Shown here: positions 22,620-30,371 of the stretch, in pieces
How the letters are laid out: every line of letters begins with the position of its first letter
How positions within the stretch are numbered: the first letter of the stretch is position 1
From: Bifidobacterium breve
GTDB lineage: Bacteria; Actinomycetota; Acidimicrobiia; Acidimicrobiales; Acidimicrobilacustridaceae
NCBI GenBank assembly: GCA_945862505.1
Contig: CAMAYJ010000024.1
Span: forward strand, 1-33,758
Reading direction: 5' to 3'
DNA length: 33,758 bases
Program-made: the position numbers and the translations under genes
The notes under the pieces: generated by a model
Told to the model about the DNA's origin: nothing
What the model saw: only the letters and a program-made list of their open reading frames with translations
Databases searched by the model: none

Positions 22620-23362
22620 TTCGAACCTGCCATTGCGGATTGGTGAATCGGTTTCGTGGCGTAGACCACAAGCGATTTGCCCAAGATCGGGTTGAGGGCT
22701 TTTTCGGTCAGTCGTGTGAGTGGTGGGGCCGAGATGATGTCCCACTCAAGAAATTTTGTGTACGCCTTGACTGCAACGTTGGTTTCGTTGCGTGGACCGA
22801 CTGCGCAACGCAGCCACCAGTACGGAGCATGAAGTGCGTGGGCGCGGTGTGAACTTCCGGGGAGAAGTCCAGCATCTTTCATTTTTTGCCGAAGTTCTGA
22901 CTCTGCATAAATGCGAACGTGGCCACCGACTGACTTCGGCGCGTAGTACTCGTCGGAGAGCTTCCAGCAGATCTTCTCGGGAAATTCGGCGGGAACAGTG
23001 ATGGCGATTGTTCCGCCGGGGCGAAGAACACGAATGAACTCCGAAAGCGCAGCACCGTCGTCAGGGACGTGCTCCATAACTTCCGATGCGATGATGCGAT
23101 CAAACGACCCATCAGCGAAGGGCAGCTTGGTGCCGTCACCATTGACCGATGTGCACGAAAGCGTTGGGGCGATTTCGCCGGCTTCTTTCATAGCGAATGC
23201 CGTTGCCGCGACCTGTTCAAGTTCAGGAACCGCCATGTCACAAGCAACCACGCGAGCGCCGCGGCGAAGTGCTTCAAACGCGTGGCGACCAAAACCACAG
23301 CCCAAGTCGAGCAGTCGGTCTCCGGGCCGTAGACCCAATCGGTCGTAATCAGCAGTCAGCAT
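22616..23362 (-). CDS. Class I SAM-dependent methyltransferase (Methyltransf_11 type)
   Basis: This 248-aa protein has motif I LDLGCGFGRH (19-27), an acidic strand-2 residue (VVACDMA), and the post-I/II region LPFADGSFDRIIASEVMEHV followed by LRPGGTIAITVPAEFPEKI, all of the UbiE/Methyltransf_11 type. The C-terminal part, with a WKLSDEYY segment and an aromatic patch, would form the acceptor lid. The acceptor is unknown. It sits 3 bases after the GT4 gene and overlaps the toroid gene by four bases, so the three proteins are made in step. Confidence 0.9.
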   Translation of the reverse strand: MLTADYDRLGLRPGDRLLDLGCGFGRHAFEALRRGARVVACDMAVPELEQVAATAFAMKEAGEIAPTLSCTSVNGDGTKLPFADGSFDRIIASEVMEHVPDDGAALSEFIRVLRPGGTIAITVPAEFPEKICWKLSDEYYAPKSVGGHVRIYAESELRQKMKDAGLLPGSSHRAHALHAPYWWLRCAVGPRNETNVAVKAYTKFLEWDIISAPPLTRLTEKALNPILGKSLVVYATKPIHQSAMAGSK

Positions 23363-23365
23363 CGG

Positions 23366-24739
23366 TCAGGCTCCCGGCCGTGTGATGCGTGAACGTTGGA
23401 AACGCGGGGCGGCACCAGCTCCGCCGGGACGGCGAGCTTGAATGTGGGGCGTCTCTGCGAGAAGCGCGCGGTAATGCTCAACCGTGCCCGTAGCGGTGTG
23501 ACGCCAGGTCCACCGATCAATAACACGTTGACGCCCGGCAGCGCCGATGCGATCGCGAAGTTCTGGATCATCAAGCGCGATGCCCAGCATGGCGGCGAGT
23601 GCTTCGCTATCGCCGGGAGGAACAACAAGCGCAGTTTCGTTGTGATTCCCAACGACCTCGGGCAATGCTCCACCACTGGTGGCAACGAGGGGAACGCCGC
23701 AGCTCATGGCTTCGATGGCCGGCAACGAGAAGCCTTCATACAGCGAAGGAACAACGGCAACCTGGGCCTCGGAATAGAGCTCAATGATGCGTTCTTCGGG
23801 GACGCCAGTAATGAAGGTGACGGCATCGCGAAGACCAAGTTCGTCGATGATCCGAGCCGATGGGCCGCCTTCTTTCAGTCGACCGATGACAACAAGCTCA
23901 ATATGGCGTTCGGTTCGGAGCTTGGCGATGGCCTCGAGGAGATAACGAAGACCCTTCATGGTTACGTCGGCGCTTGCGGTGGTGATGAGGCGTCCAGGGA
24001 TGCGCGTAACGCTAGGAATGGGCTTGAACAGTTCCTGATCCACACCCACGGGAACGACGTGCAGGCGATCAAGCGGCACTTTTTGATCGGCATGAATGTC
24101 GGCGAGTGAATTTTGCGAAACAGTAATGACACGAGGCATGCGAGATGCAACACGTGTTTGCATCTTCGTGAAGCCGTACCAGCGACCCTTTGAGAATCGC
24201 TTCCAGGATGTTTCGGCGTGTTCCATCTCGAGACGACGATCAACGGTGATCGGGTGATGGATGGTGGCGAGAACGGGAAGTCCAGCGCGTTCAATGCCAA
24301 GAAGGCCATAGCCAAGGCACTGGTTGTCTTGGACAAGATCGAACTCGTTGACACGAGTGCGCAGGTGCTGCCACGCGCGGTAGCTGAATGCGAGGGGCTC
24401 GGGGAACGACCCGGCCATGAAGGTTCCGACCTCGATGGCATCGCCGAGGGTCTTGATTTCCGAGGGGAACGGAAGACGCATCGGGAAGGCGTCGTTGTAG
24501 ATGTCGAGGCTTGGGAGTCCGACAAGGGGGACGCGGGGATCGAGGATTGGGTAGGGCTGGCCGCCGAGCACCTCAACCTCGTGGCCCATATCGACAAGGG
24601 CCTTGGTGAGGTGGCGGGTGTACACGCCTTGACCACCTACATGGGGTTTGCCCCGATAGGTGAGGAAAGCAATGCGCAGTGGGAGCTCGCCATCAGCGGC
24701 GAGCTCGGTGCGCCCGGAGGGTTCGGGGCGGGGGGACAT
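23366..24739 (-). CDS. Glycosyltransferase family 4
   Basis: This 457-aa GT-B retaining glycosyltransferase has an N-terminal nucleotide/acceptor domain with the GGQG loop (35-38) and LVQDNQCLGYGLL, and a second domain with the VPVGVD loop (about 230) and the E-x7-E donor motif EGFSLPAIE (335-343). A C-terminal Pro/Arg-rich tail (residues 432-457) is unlike the catalytic core. The donor and acceptor are unknown. It is the first gene of the GT4-methyltransferase-toroid operon and is preceded by a TTGAC-N4-GTCAA palindrome. Confidence 0.9.
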   Translation of the reverse strand: MSPRPEPSGRTELAADGELPLRIAFLTYRGKPHVGGQGVYTRHLTKALVDMGHEVEVLGGQPYPILDPRVPLVGLPSLDIYNDAFPMRLPFPSEIKTLGDAIEVGTFMAGSFPEPLAFSYRAWQHLRTRVNEFDLVQDNQCLGYGLLGIERAGLPVLATIHHPITVDRRLEMEHAETSWKRFSKGRWYGFTKMQTRVASRMPRVITVSQNSLADIHADQKVPLDRLHVVPVGVDQELFKPIPSVTRIPGRLITTASADVTMKGLRYLLEAIAKLRTERHIELVVIGRLKEGGPSARIIDELGLRDAVTFITGVPEERIIELYSEAQVAVVPSLYEGFSLPAIEAMSCGVPLVATSGGALPEVVGNHNETALVVPPGDSEALAAMLGIALDDPELRDRIGAAGRQRVIDRWTWRHTATGTVEHYRALLAETPHIQARRPGGAGAAPRFQRSRITRPGA

Positions 24740-24764
24740 GGGTCGTCAAGTTTCGTCGGGAGCG

Positions 24765-24778
24765 TTGACAAAGGTCAA
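24765..24778. promoter_or_regulatory. TTGAC-N4-GTCAA palindrome upstream of GT4 operon
   Basis: TTGAC (24765-24769) and GTCAA (24774-24778) are perfect arms; on the minus strand TTGACC at 24778-24773 could serve as the -35 of the GT4 operon, whose ATG is at 24739. A regulator bound here would cover that -35. A further TTGACG copy lies nearer the start codon on the minus strand. The assignment is inference. Confidence 0.35.
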
Positions 24779-24803
24779 GACAGGGCTGGATCGTTATCCA
24801 CAG

Positions 24804-24816
24804 GCCCCATCGGGGC
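24804..24816. terminator. Small GC hairpin after lnt
   Basis: GCCCC-ATC-GGGGC forms a tight five-base stem with a three-base loop, 67-79 bases beyond the lnt stop on the minus strand. There is no T-tract. The remaining bases of the 143-base gap (24740-24882) hold only the promoter region of the GT4 operon. Confidence 0.25.
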
Positions 24817-24882
24817 GAGACCAGGCGGGCGAGAATCGCTCTTGCTTGGGTCAGAAGGCGTTCTTCGCTGGGCCTTGGCTCG

Positions 24883-26379
24883 TCACATCGAGTGCCGAGG
24901 CCTCAATTTTGAGCGCAGTGTTGTGAATCGATTGGTCGCGAACCACCAGGCGAGCGCAACGAGGATTATCGAGAGCCAGACGATTGGTAGTGGTCCGATG
25001 ACTGTTGCAATCGTGTCGCCTGACCGAAGCGCGACATCTTGTTGAAGCACAGCCTGTTCAGAGATTGATGTCCGTTGCACGACGTCGCCTGTTGGCGTCA
25101 CGATCGCTGACAACCCCGTCGGCGCGGCTTGCAAGACCCACCGACCAGTTTCAATGGCACGCAATTGGCTTGATGCAACTTGTTGCGTTTGCACCTGGGT
25201 TAACCAGTAACTCGAACCGTTTGTGGGATTGAGCAGAATCTGGCCACCGTGCAATACGCCATCGCGGGCGCGATTCGTAAAAAAGATTTCCCAAGAGATG
25301 GCAACCGCAAGGGTTCCGGCGGGCGTGTGCAGGACTGCGGGTTGTGTTCCCGCAACTGCATCTCGTGACGAGAGCCCACTATTTGTTCCGGCGATACGTT
25401 CGAGGAAGCTTCGCAGTGGAACATATTCGCCAAACGGAACACGATGCACTTTGTCGTAACGCTCACCGGAACTTCCGTCGGGCAAATACACGATCGACGC
25501 ATTTGCGAACTTCGATGAATCGATTCCTTCGGTTATGCCGACAACGAGAGTGGTATCGAGTTTCTTTGCCAGTGCTGAAAGAACAGCGTCCTCAGGGTTG
25601 GTAGCAATCGGACCTTCGACCTCGACGACGTTCTCGGGCCAAACGACCAGATCGACGGGGGTGGTTACGAGCGAGGTGGCTTCCACATGACGAAGGAGAA
25701 CATCGCGAGGATTCGTTTCGCTGGCACGAGTGCCTTGGGGGCCGCCGCCTTGGACGACTGCGGCATTGATGGTGCCGATCTCATGGCCGCTTGGAGCGAT
25801 GATGGCGACGAACCAAAGTGCAAGAATCCCGATGAGAGTGGCGGTGCCGAGAATATGGCGTCGTTCCCAGAGGGCGGAGAGCGCGACTCCGACGACAGCA
25901 ACCGCAAACGTCACGCCAATCGCGCAGAACACTCGAGCGATTTGACCGAGAGGAGCACTGGCTTGTCCCATTGCAGTCGTTGCGAGGGGAACGCCACCGA
26001 ATGGGAAGGTGCAGCGAGCGGCTTCGGCAAGTGTGAATGCGGCCGGAAGAGCAAGCCACCGAACCCATGAACTCGAGCTACGTCCGGGCACTGCGAGACC
26101 TGCAACGCCGACGTAGAGACCGAAGACCACGATGGCGATGAGGTAACCGGGAGCGGTGAGATCAACCATCCACAACATCGACGGTGTGAACCACGCTGCG
26201 GCGAAGACGATGGAGCGGACGATGCGAGCCCGTGGTTTCGCGTTGCGCAATAGGCGATCCCACATCGCGATGCCGAGAAACGCAAGCGGCCACCAGCCCC
26301 AAGGGGGAACCGAGGCGGCAACGCAGAGTCCGGCGATAACGGCGCGTAGGAGTGCTCGCAGAGTGCGCGGATCAATCAT
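24883..26379 (-). CDS. lnt: Apolipoprotein N-acyltransferase homologue with Ser at the nucleophile position
   Basis: This 498-aa protein has about six N-terminal membrane helices, a nitrilase-like domain (residues about 200-455) and a last membrane helix, the architecture of Lnt, which N-acylates the Cys of lipoproteins at the outer face of the membrane. Residues matching the E. coli catalytic set are Glu249 (WPENVV), Lys310 (YDKVHRVPFGEYVP) and Glu318. The nucleophile position, ICYE in E. coli (Cys387), reads ISWE here, so it is Ser362. The frame opens at 26463 but the ATG at 26379, 4 bases after the permease stop, is preferred. It ends the zinc-uptake operon. Two lipoproteins in the window are possible substrates. 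Confidence 0.87.
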   Translation of the reverse strand: MIDPRTLRALLRAVIAGLCVAASVPPWGWWPLAFLGIAMWDRLLRNAKPRARIVRSIVFAAAWFTPSMLWMVDLTAPGYLIAIVVFGLYVGVAGLAVPGRSSSSWVRWLALPAAFTLAEAARCTFPFGGVPLATTAMGQASAPLGQIARVFCAIGVTFAVAVVGVALSALWERRHILGTATLIGILALWFVAIIAPSGHEIGTINAAVVQGGGPQGTRASETNPRDVLLRHVEATSLVTTPVDLVVWPENVVEVEGPIATNPEDAVLSALAKKLDTTLVVGITEGIDSSKFANASIVYLPDGSSGERYDKVHRVPFGEYVPLRSFLERIAGTNSGLSSRDAVAGTQPAVLHTPAGTLAVAISWEIFFTNRARDGVLHGGQILLNPTNGSSYWLTQVQTQQVASSQLRAIETGRWVLQAAPTGLSAIVTPTGDVVQRTSISEQAVLQQDVALRSGDTIATVIGPLPIVWLSIILVALAWWFATNRFTTLRSKLRPRHSM

Positions 26380-26383
26380 TGAG

Positions 26384-27229
26384 CTAGGCGTGTTGCAGTT
26401 GTGTCCGACGGCCGATGCGAAGCGCGAGTTCTCGAACCGCAAGCACAATGAAGAAGATCGCAACTGCAGTGCCAGCCATCGTTGCGCCTGCAGCCGTGTC
26501 GAAGTGGTAAGTGATGAGTAGCCCGATAAAGATTGATGAAACGCCGATAAAGCAAGCGGTGGCCATCATCGCTGGAACTCGGCGCACGAGAAGTGCAGCG
26601 GTGGCTGGTGGCGCAATGAGTAATCCAAAGACAAGAAGTGTTCCGACCGTGCGGAATGAGGCCACGATGGCGATGGCGATCAGCGTGAGCATCGCGATAT
26701 GGGCGAGGCGTGGTCGCATTCCGAGCGTGGCCGCTTTGTCGGAGTTAAACGAGAGCGCCAAGAACAAACGGTGGAAAGCAATGACGGCGACCAACGTGAA
26801 TACGGCGGCCACAGACTGAAGCCAGATGTCGGAGTCCTTTACGCCCAATACCGAGCCGAAGAGGAATGAGGTGAGGTCACCAGAAAACGAACGTGTTCGA
26901 GAAATGATGACAACACCAAGCGCAAGCATGCCGACGAAGAGCAGCCCAATACCCGTATCAGTGGACAACTTTGAAGCGCGGTTCACCAGATTGATGCCGA
27001 TCACCATCACGATGGCGGAAACGAACGCACCAATTGCGATGTCGATGCCGATGATGAACGCGACAGCGATGCCGGGCAGCACTCCGTGGGCAAGCGCATC
27101 GCCCATGAACGACATTCCACGGATGACGACCCAGGTGCCGATCAGCGAGCACGCGATTGCAGCAAGAGATCCTGCGAGCAACGCTCGCAGGATGAACTCA
27201 TACTGAAAGGGTTCGATCAGCCAATCCAC
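26384..27229 (-). CDS. znuB: Metal (Zn/Mn) ABC transporter permease
   Basis: This 281-aa ABC-3 family permease has eight or nine membrane helices. Typical stretches are ACSLIGTWVVIRGMSFMGDALAHGVLPGIA, with the DA.AH..LPG motif that contacts the ATPase and metal path, and FRTVGTLLVFGLLIAPPATA. It would carry zinc or manganese across the membrane. It begins with GTG at 27229, 43 bases after the substrate-binding protein gene, and no ATPase gene lies between them or after it. The operon is preceded by a Zur-like operator, so zinc is the likely metal; the gene symbol follows from that inference. Confidence 0.88.
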   Translation of the reverse strand: MDWLIEPFQYEFILRALLAGSLAAIACSLIGTWVVIRGMSFMGDALAHGVLPGIAVAFIIGIDIAIGAFVSAIVMVIGINLVNRASKLSTDTGIGLLFVGMLALGVVIISRTRSFSGDLTSFLFGSVLGVKDSDIWLQSVAAVFTLVAVIAFHRLFLALSFNSDKAATLGMRPRLAHIAMLTLIAIAIVASFRTVGTLLVFGLLIAPPATAALLVRRVPAMMATACFIGVSSIFIGLLITYHFDTAAGATMAGTAVAIFFIVLAVRELALRIGRRTQLQHA

Positions 27230-27272
27230 AGTTCCCGGAGGCTAGAGCCTGCATTCGCTAGAAGCAGGATCT

Positions 27273-28283
27273 TCAGCGTCCGCTGAGTCCATTGGCGATA
27301 AGGCGAGCCGTTGTGACGATGAGACCGGGGTAGGTCGCCGTTGGACTTCCCGGCTTGCCAAGTGTGTCGGTGGAAAGCTCGACCACGCTGACTTGAGAGC
27401 CAACTTCGCGAGCCAGCGATTCGATCAGTTTCGAAGAAACGGTGCTTTCCGAGAAGATCGCTTTCACATTGTTCGCTTTGATGAGTGCGACAAGTTTGCT
27501 GAGGTCGGCAGCACTGGGCTCGGCCAAGGTCGAACCTCCGGGGATGACCGTCCCGATCACTTCAAGATTGAATCGTTGAGCGAAGTATTCGAGGGCGTCG
27601 TGATTCGTGATGAGTTTGCGCTGGTCGGCGGGGAGTTTGGCAAGGAGTGCGCGTGCTTCGGCTTCAGCGGCACGAGCGGCATCGGCGTAGGTTGCCGCTC
27701 GCTGTTGGAATGGCGCGGCATCGAGTCCGGTTGTTGTCGCGAGTTGGGTTGCCACAAGAGATGCCGCTGTAGCCATGCGTTCCGGATCTAGCCACACATG
27801 TGGGTCTTCGGAACCGTGGCCGCCTGCTTCTTCTTCGGCGTGTCCTTCTTTTTCGTCAGCAGAGGTGATGGAGAGTGGATCAAGCTCTTCTCCCACATCG
27901 AAAACGGGCACGCCATCTTTTTGAGCCCCTTCAAGCGCCGATTCGAGACGCTCTTCGAGCCCGAGCCCGTTCGCCACGATCAAGGAGGCGTCCCGCAATC
28001 GCGCGGCCTGTGCCGCGGAAGGCTCAAAGTCATGCGGGTCGGCACCCAGTGGGATGAGGACCTCAACGTTGACCTGATCGCCACCCACCTGACGGACAAG
28101 GTCGCCGAGGATTGGCGTGGTTGCAATTACGAGTGTCCGATTCGAGTCGGGGACTGTCGATGAGGTGGCGTCTTTCGAACCACCGCCGCATGAGGCAAGA
28201 AGTCCCAGCACCGAGAGGAGGGCCAGCACCGCGAAGGTTGCGGAGCGCTTGCGAGATGTGGTCAAGGACTGCGTGTTGGTCAT
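27273..28283 (-). CDS. znuA: Zinc ABC transporter substrate-binding lipoprotein
   Basis: This 336-aa cluster A-I metal-binding lipoprotein has a lipobox LLASC with Cys32. Metal ligands expected from ZnuA/AztC-like proteins are His84 (ADPHDFEP), His162 (DPHVWLDP) and His228 (TNHDALEYF). Between them a His/Glu-rich loop (residues about 144-158, GHAEEEAGGHG) is typical of zinc-specific members and may act as a zinc sensor or trap. It is the first gene of the operon with a permease and lnt. A perfect palindrome of Zur type lies 19 bases upstream of the ATG, so repression at high zinc is expected. GGAG about 7 bases before the ATG is the ribosome-binding site. Confidence 0.92.
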   Translation of the reverse strand: MTNTQSLTTSRKRSATFAVLALLSVLGLLASCGGGSKDATSSTVPDSNRTLVIATTPILGDLVRQVGGDQVNVEVLIPLGADPHDFEPSAAQAARLRDASLIVANGLGLEERLESALEGAQKDGVPVFDVGEELDPLSITSADEKEGHAEEEAGGHGSEDPHVWLDPERMATAASLVATQLATTTGLDAAPFQQRAATYADAARAAEAEARALLAKLPADQRKLITNHDALEYFAQRFNLEVIGTVIPGGSTLAEPSAADLSKLVALIKANNVKAIFSESTVSSKLIESLAREVGSQVSVVELSTDTLGKPGSPTATYPGLIVTTARLIANGLSGR

Positions 28284-28301
28284 GGTGACTCCATAGTGGG
28301 A

Positions 28302-28318
28302 ATGAGAAGCATTCTCAT
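28302..28318. promoter_or_regulatory. Zur-like operator
   Basis: ATGAGAA-GCA-TTCTCAT is a perfect palindrome with seven-base arms (28302-28308 and 28312-28318). Its core TGAGAAGCATTCTCA is close to the actinobacterial Zur box (TGAAAATGATTTTCA type). It lies 19-35 bases before the znuA ATG, next to a CACTAT -10-like hexamer, so a bound repressor would block transcription. Zur has not been seen in the window. Confidence 0.7.
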
Positions 28319-28363
28319 GCTGCAGGAGTTCGGGAAGTTTCGCAACTCGGGTTTGCGCGACCT

Positions 28364-28379
28364 ACCCAGATTCTTGGGT
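28364..28379. terminator. Hairpin after the PCuAC-like gene
   Basis: ACCCA (28364-28368), six bases, then TGGGT (28375-28379) form a short stem immediately after the stop of the PCuAC-like gene on the minus strand. No T-tract follows. It may end that transcript before the znu promoter. Confidence 0.3.
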
Positions 28380-28380
28380 G

Positions 28381-28962
28381 TTACTGCCCTGGAAGCTTTA
28401 GCCGCGGTGGCAGGACGCGGTCGGCGATGACCGTATAGGGCTGGACCTCTGCCTCAATGGTGATGGCGCCGGCTCGCTCGAATTGCAGAGTGATCGGAAT
28501 CTTCTGGCCGATGACCAGCGGGGAAGTGAGTCCGCGAAGAAGAAGTTGATTTCCGCCAGGGATGAACTTCATATCGGTGAATCCAGGGATGTCGATGCGT
28601 TCCACCGTCATATAGGTCCCGCCTGTCGCAGCGGAATCAGGAGTGCTTGTGGTTGTGGTGGGGTCGATGATCTGCAGCACCACCGAAGCGGCCGCAGGCG
28701 AAGAAGCACCAAGCAAGGTGTCAGAACCACCGGCGTTTTGGAGCAGGAAATACGCCCCGGTTGGGTCGTTTGCTGCACCAACAAGTTCAGAGCGAAACAA
28801 CAGCGTGGGCTCTGGGGACGTAAACGGTCGAATGAACGCGACAAGAACAAGAATGCCGATGCAGAAGACGATGACGTAGAGCGGCGCAAAGCGAATGATG
28901 CGCGCGTAGATGTCCGGCTTGTGCTGTGGCGCTGGGACATCTGCGGGGGAATCGGTGGTCAT
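28381..28962 (-). CDS. Membrane-anchored PCu(A)C-like protein with altered metal ligands
   Basis: This 193-aa protein has a cytosolic N-terminus, one membrane helix (LYVIVFCIGILVLVAFI, about residues 29-45) and an extracytosolic domain with the PCu(A)C copper-chaperone pattern: AYFLLQNAGGSDTLLGASSP, MKFIPGGN, then RGLTSPLVIGQKIPITLQF. In functional chaperones the second motif reads GGxHLMLM; here it is GGNQLLL (Gln139), and the first conserved His (VELHE) is also missing, so copper binding in the usual way is doubtful. A Thr-rich stretch interrupts the domain at about 101-107. It stands upstream of the zinc operon on the same strand but 97 bases away. Confidence 0.7.
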   Translation of the reverse strand: MTTDSPADVPAPQHKPDIYARIIRFAPLYVIVFCIGILVLVAFIRPFTSPEPTLLFRSELVGAANDPTGAYFLLQNAGGSDTLLGASSPAAASVVLQIIDPTTTTSTPDSAATGGTYMTVERIDIPGFTDMKFIPGGNQLLLRGLTSPLVIGQKIPITLQFERAGAITIEAEVQPYTVIADRVLPPRLKLPGQ

Positions 28963-29017
28963 CGACGGTCCGTTTTCGTAGCGATGCCCTCATCCTTACC
29001 GCCGCACAGGGCGTTGG

Positions 29018-29680
29018 TCAGATCGGGGGAGCGTGGGGTTCGTCACCCAAAGAAAGCGTAGTGAGCCAGGCTGCTAATTCATCGATGAGGGGCGTATCGA
29101 AGCGATGTCCACCGTCTACCTCGACCCAACTGACGATTGCATCAGCGCGATGAAAGGCCTTCGATGCGGAACGGCCACGGATGGGTTCAATGAGTTCGTC
29201 GTTTTTGCCATGAGCAAAAAGTACGAGTCGTTGTGACGCGCGCGAAAGGTCAATGAGCTCTTCGTCGCGACTCGGCAGGTACGACGCGAGAGCAGCAACA
29301 GCGCGCGGAGTCACCGTTGAAGTGGGATCGACTAGGTGGGCAAGTGCAAGAGCGCCACCTTGTGAAAAACCAGCGATGACGAGTGCGTCTTCGCTCAGAC
29401 CGGTTTCGATGAGTGTTGATGCGCACAACGCATCGATCGCACGAAGCGCCGATGCAAGAGCAACAGGATCAGGGCCGTTCTCGTCGACGTTGTACCAGTA
29501 GGGGCCGTGATCACTGGGTATCTGGGGCTCGACGACAACAACCAGCCACTGCTCGTTCGGATCGAACGATGCGGCGCGTTCAAGAAATGGTTCGGGCCTA
29601 TCGCCATAACCAGGAATGAGTACGAGCAGTCGTTCAGGCGTTAAGGGCCCTCGGCGAATGCTGCGCAATGTGTTGGTCAT
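29018..29680 (-). CDS. Phospholipase/carboxylesterase-family alpha/beta hydrolase
   Basis: This 220-aa alpha/beta hydrolase resembles the phospholipase/carboxylesterase (YpfH/acyl-protein thioesterase) family. LLVLIPGYGDRPEPFL holds the oxyanion region, GFSQGG contains the nucleophile Ser106, Asp161 lies in HGKNDELI and His192 in GGHRFD, a complete triad. There is no signal peptide. The frame opens at 29719, but the ATG at 29680 overlaps the stop of the NlpC/P60 gene by four bases and is preferred. The substrate is unknown; small acyl esters are typical. Confidence 0.85.
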   Translation of the reverse strand: MTNTLRSIRRGPLTPERLLVLIPGYGDRPEPFLERAASFDPNEQWLVVVVEPQIPSDHGPYWYNVDENGPDPVALASALRAIDALCASTLIETGLSEDALVIAGFSQGGALALAHLVDPTSTVTPRAVAALASYLPSRDEELIDLSRASQRLVLFAHGKNDELIEPIRGRSASKAFHRADAIVSWVEVDGGHRFDTPLIDELAAWLTTLSLGDEPHAPPI

Positions 29681-30282
29681 CGAACCCTTCCAGCTGCAGT
29701 TCTTGCGCCTGTCCACCAATAGATGGAGTCATAGCGCACCACACCTGAGCTGTTCGGTGAGTGGATCATCATGCCGTCACCGACATAGAGACTCACATGG
29801 TCGGGTTGCCCGCCGCCAAAGCCCCAATCGAAGGTGAGGTCGCCGGGTTCGAGCTGGTCGAGCGAAATGCGTTCGACGGCTGCCCATTGGGCGCCAGAGT
29901 TGTGGGGGAGTTCAACGCCGAGTTGGGCCCAGACCCATTGGGTGAAGCCTGAACAGTCGAATGCGTAGGGGCCGGCGGCCGAATACACATAGGGAGCGCC
30001 AAGTTTGGTTGCGCCCGCATCGACCACGGCCTGGCCTATAGCCATGCGCCAAGCGGCAGCGGTGAGTTGTGCGCCACTTTCGGGAATGGGATTGGTGGCG
30101 ACAGGGCTCGATGCGGCAGCGGGGGCAAGCATCGGTGCACCCGTACCCGCTGTTGGAGCGGGAAGGGCCGAGGAGGAATCCGGGGCAACCCATAGCCCGA
30201 GTGCCAACAGGGCAACGGCCAACACGGGGATGACAGTGACGGCGAGAACGAGGCGGATCCGGCCTGAGGGGTCGATGCTCAT
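29677..30282 (-). CDS. NlpC/P60 (C40) cell-wall peptidase
   Basis: This 201-aa exported enzyme has an N-terminal membrane helix (LVLAVTVIPVLAVALLALGLW, residues 11-31), an Ala/Pro-rich linker, and a C-terminal NlpC/P60 domain: FDCSGFTQWVW with Cys110, QPDHVSLYVGDG with His162, and a third polar residue around His174 (MIHSPN). Such enzymes cleave gamma-D-glutamyl-meso-diaminopimelate or related peptidoglycan peptide bonds. The protein may remain anchored or be released by signal peptidase. The promoter region upstream holds two palindromic elements. It is followed by the coupled esterase gene. Confidence 0.88.
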   Translation of the reverse strand: MSIDPSGRIRLVLAVTVIPVLAVALLALGLWVAPDSSSALPAPTAGTGAPMLAPAAASSPVATNPIPESGAQLTAAAWRMAIGQAVVDAGATKLGAPYVYSAAGPYAFDCSGFTQWVWAQLGVELPHNSGAQWAAVERISLDQLEPGDLTFDWGFGGGQPDHVSLYVGDGMMIHSPNSSGVVRYDSIYWWTGARTAAGRVR

Positions 30283-30328
30283 TGTTACGAAAGTGTTGCG
30301 GTTTCATCGCAGTCTCGCAACGCAGACG

Positions 30329-30345
30329 TCACATTTTTCTCGTGA
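30329..30345. promoter_or_regulatory. Operator-like element TCAC-N9-GTGA
   Basis: TCAC (30329-30332) and GTGA (30342-30345) flank ATTTTTCTC, 47 bases upstream of the NlpC/P60 ATG. The spacer resembles that of the stronger palindrome 27 bases further upstream, so the two may bind the same regulator. Confidence 0.3.
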
Positions 30346-30371
30346 AAACGCTCTGAACAGGGAAAATAGGG

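Noticed and set aside
24218-25045. Open frame of 275 codons on the plus strand
   Set aside because: It is antisense to the GT4 gene and to the end of lnt, and crosses the intergenic promoter region.
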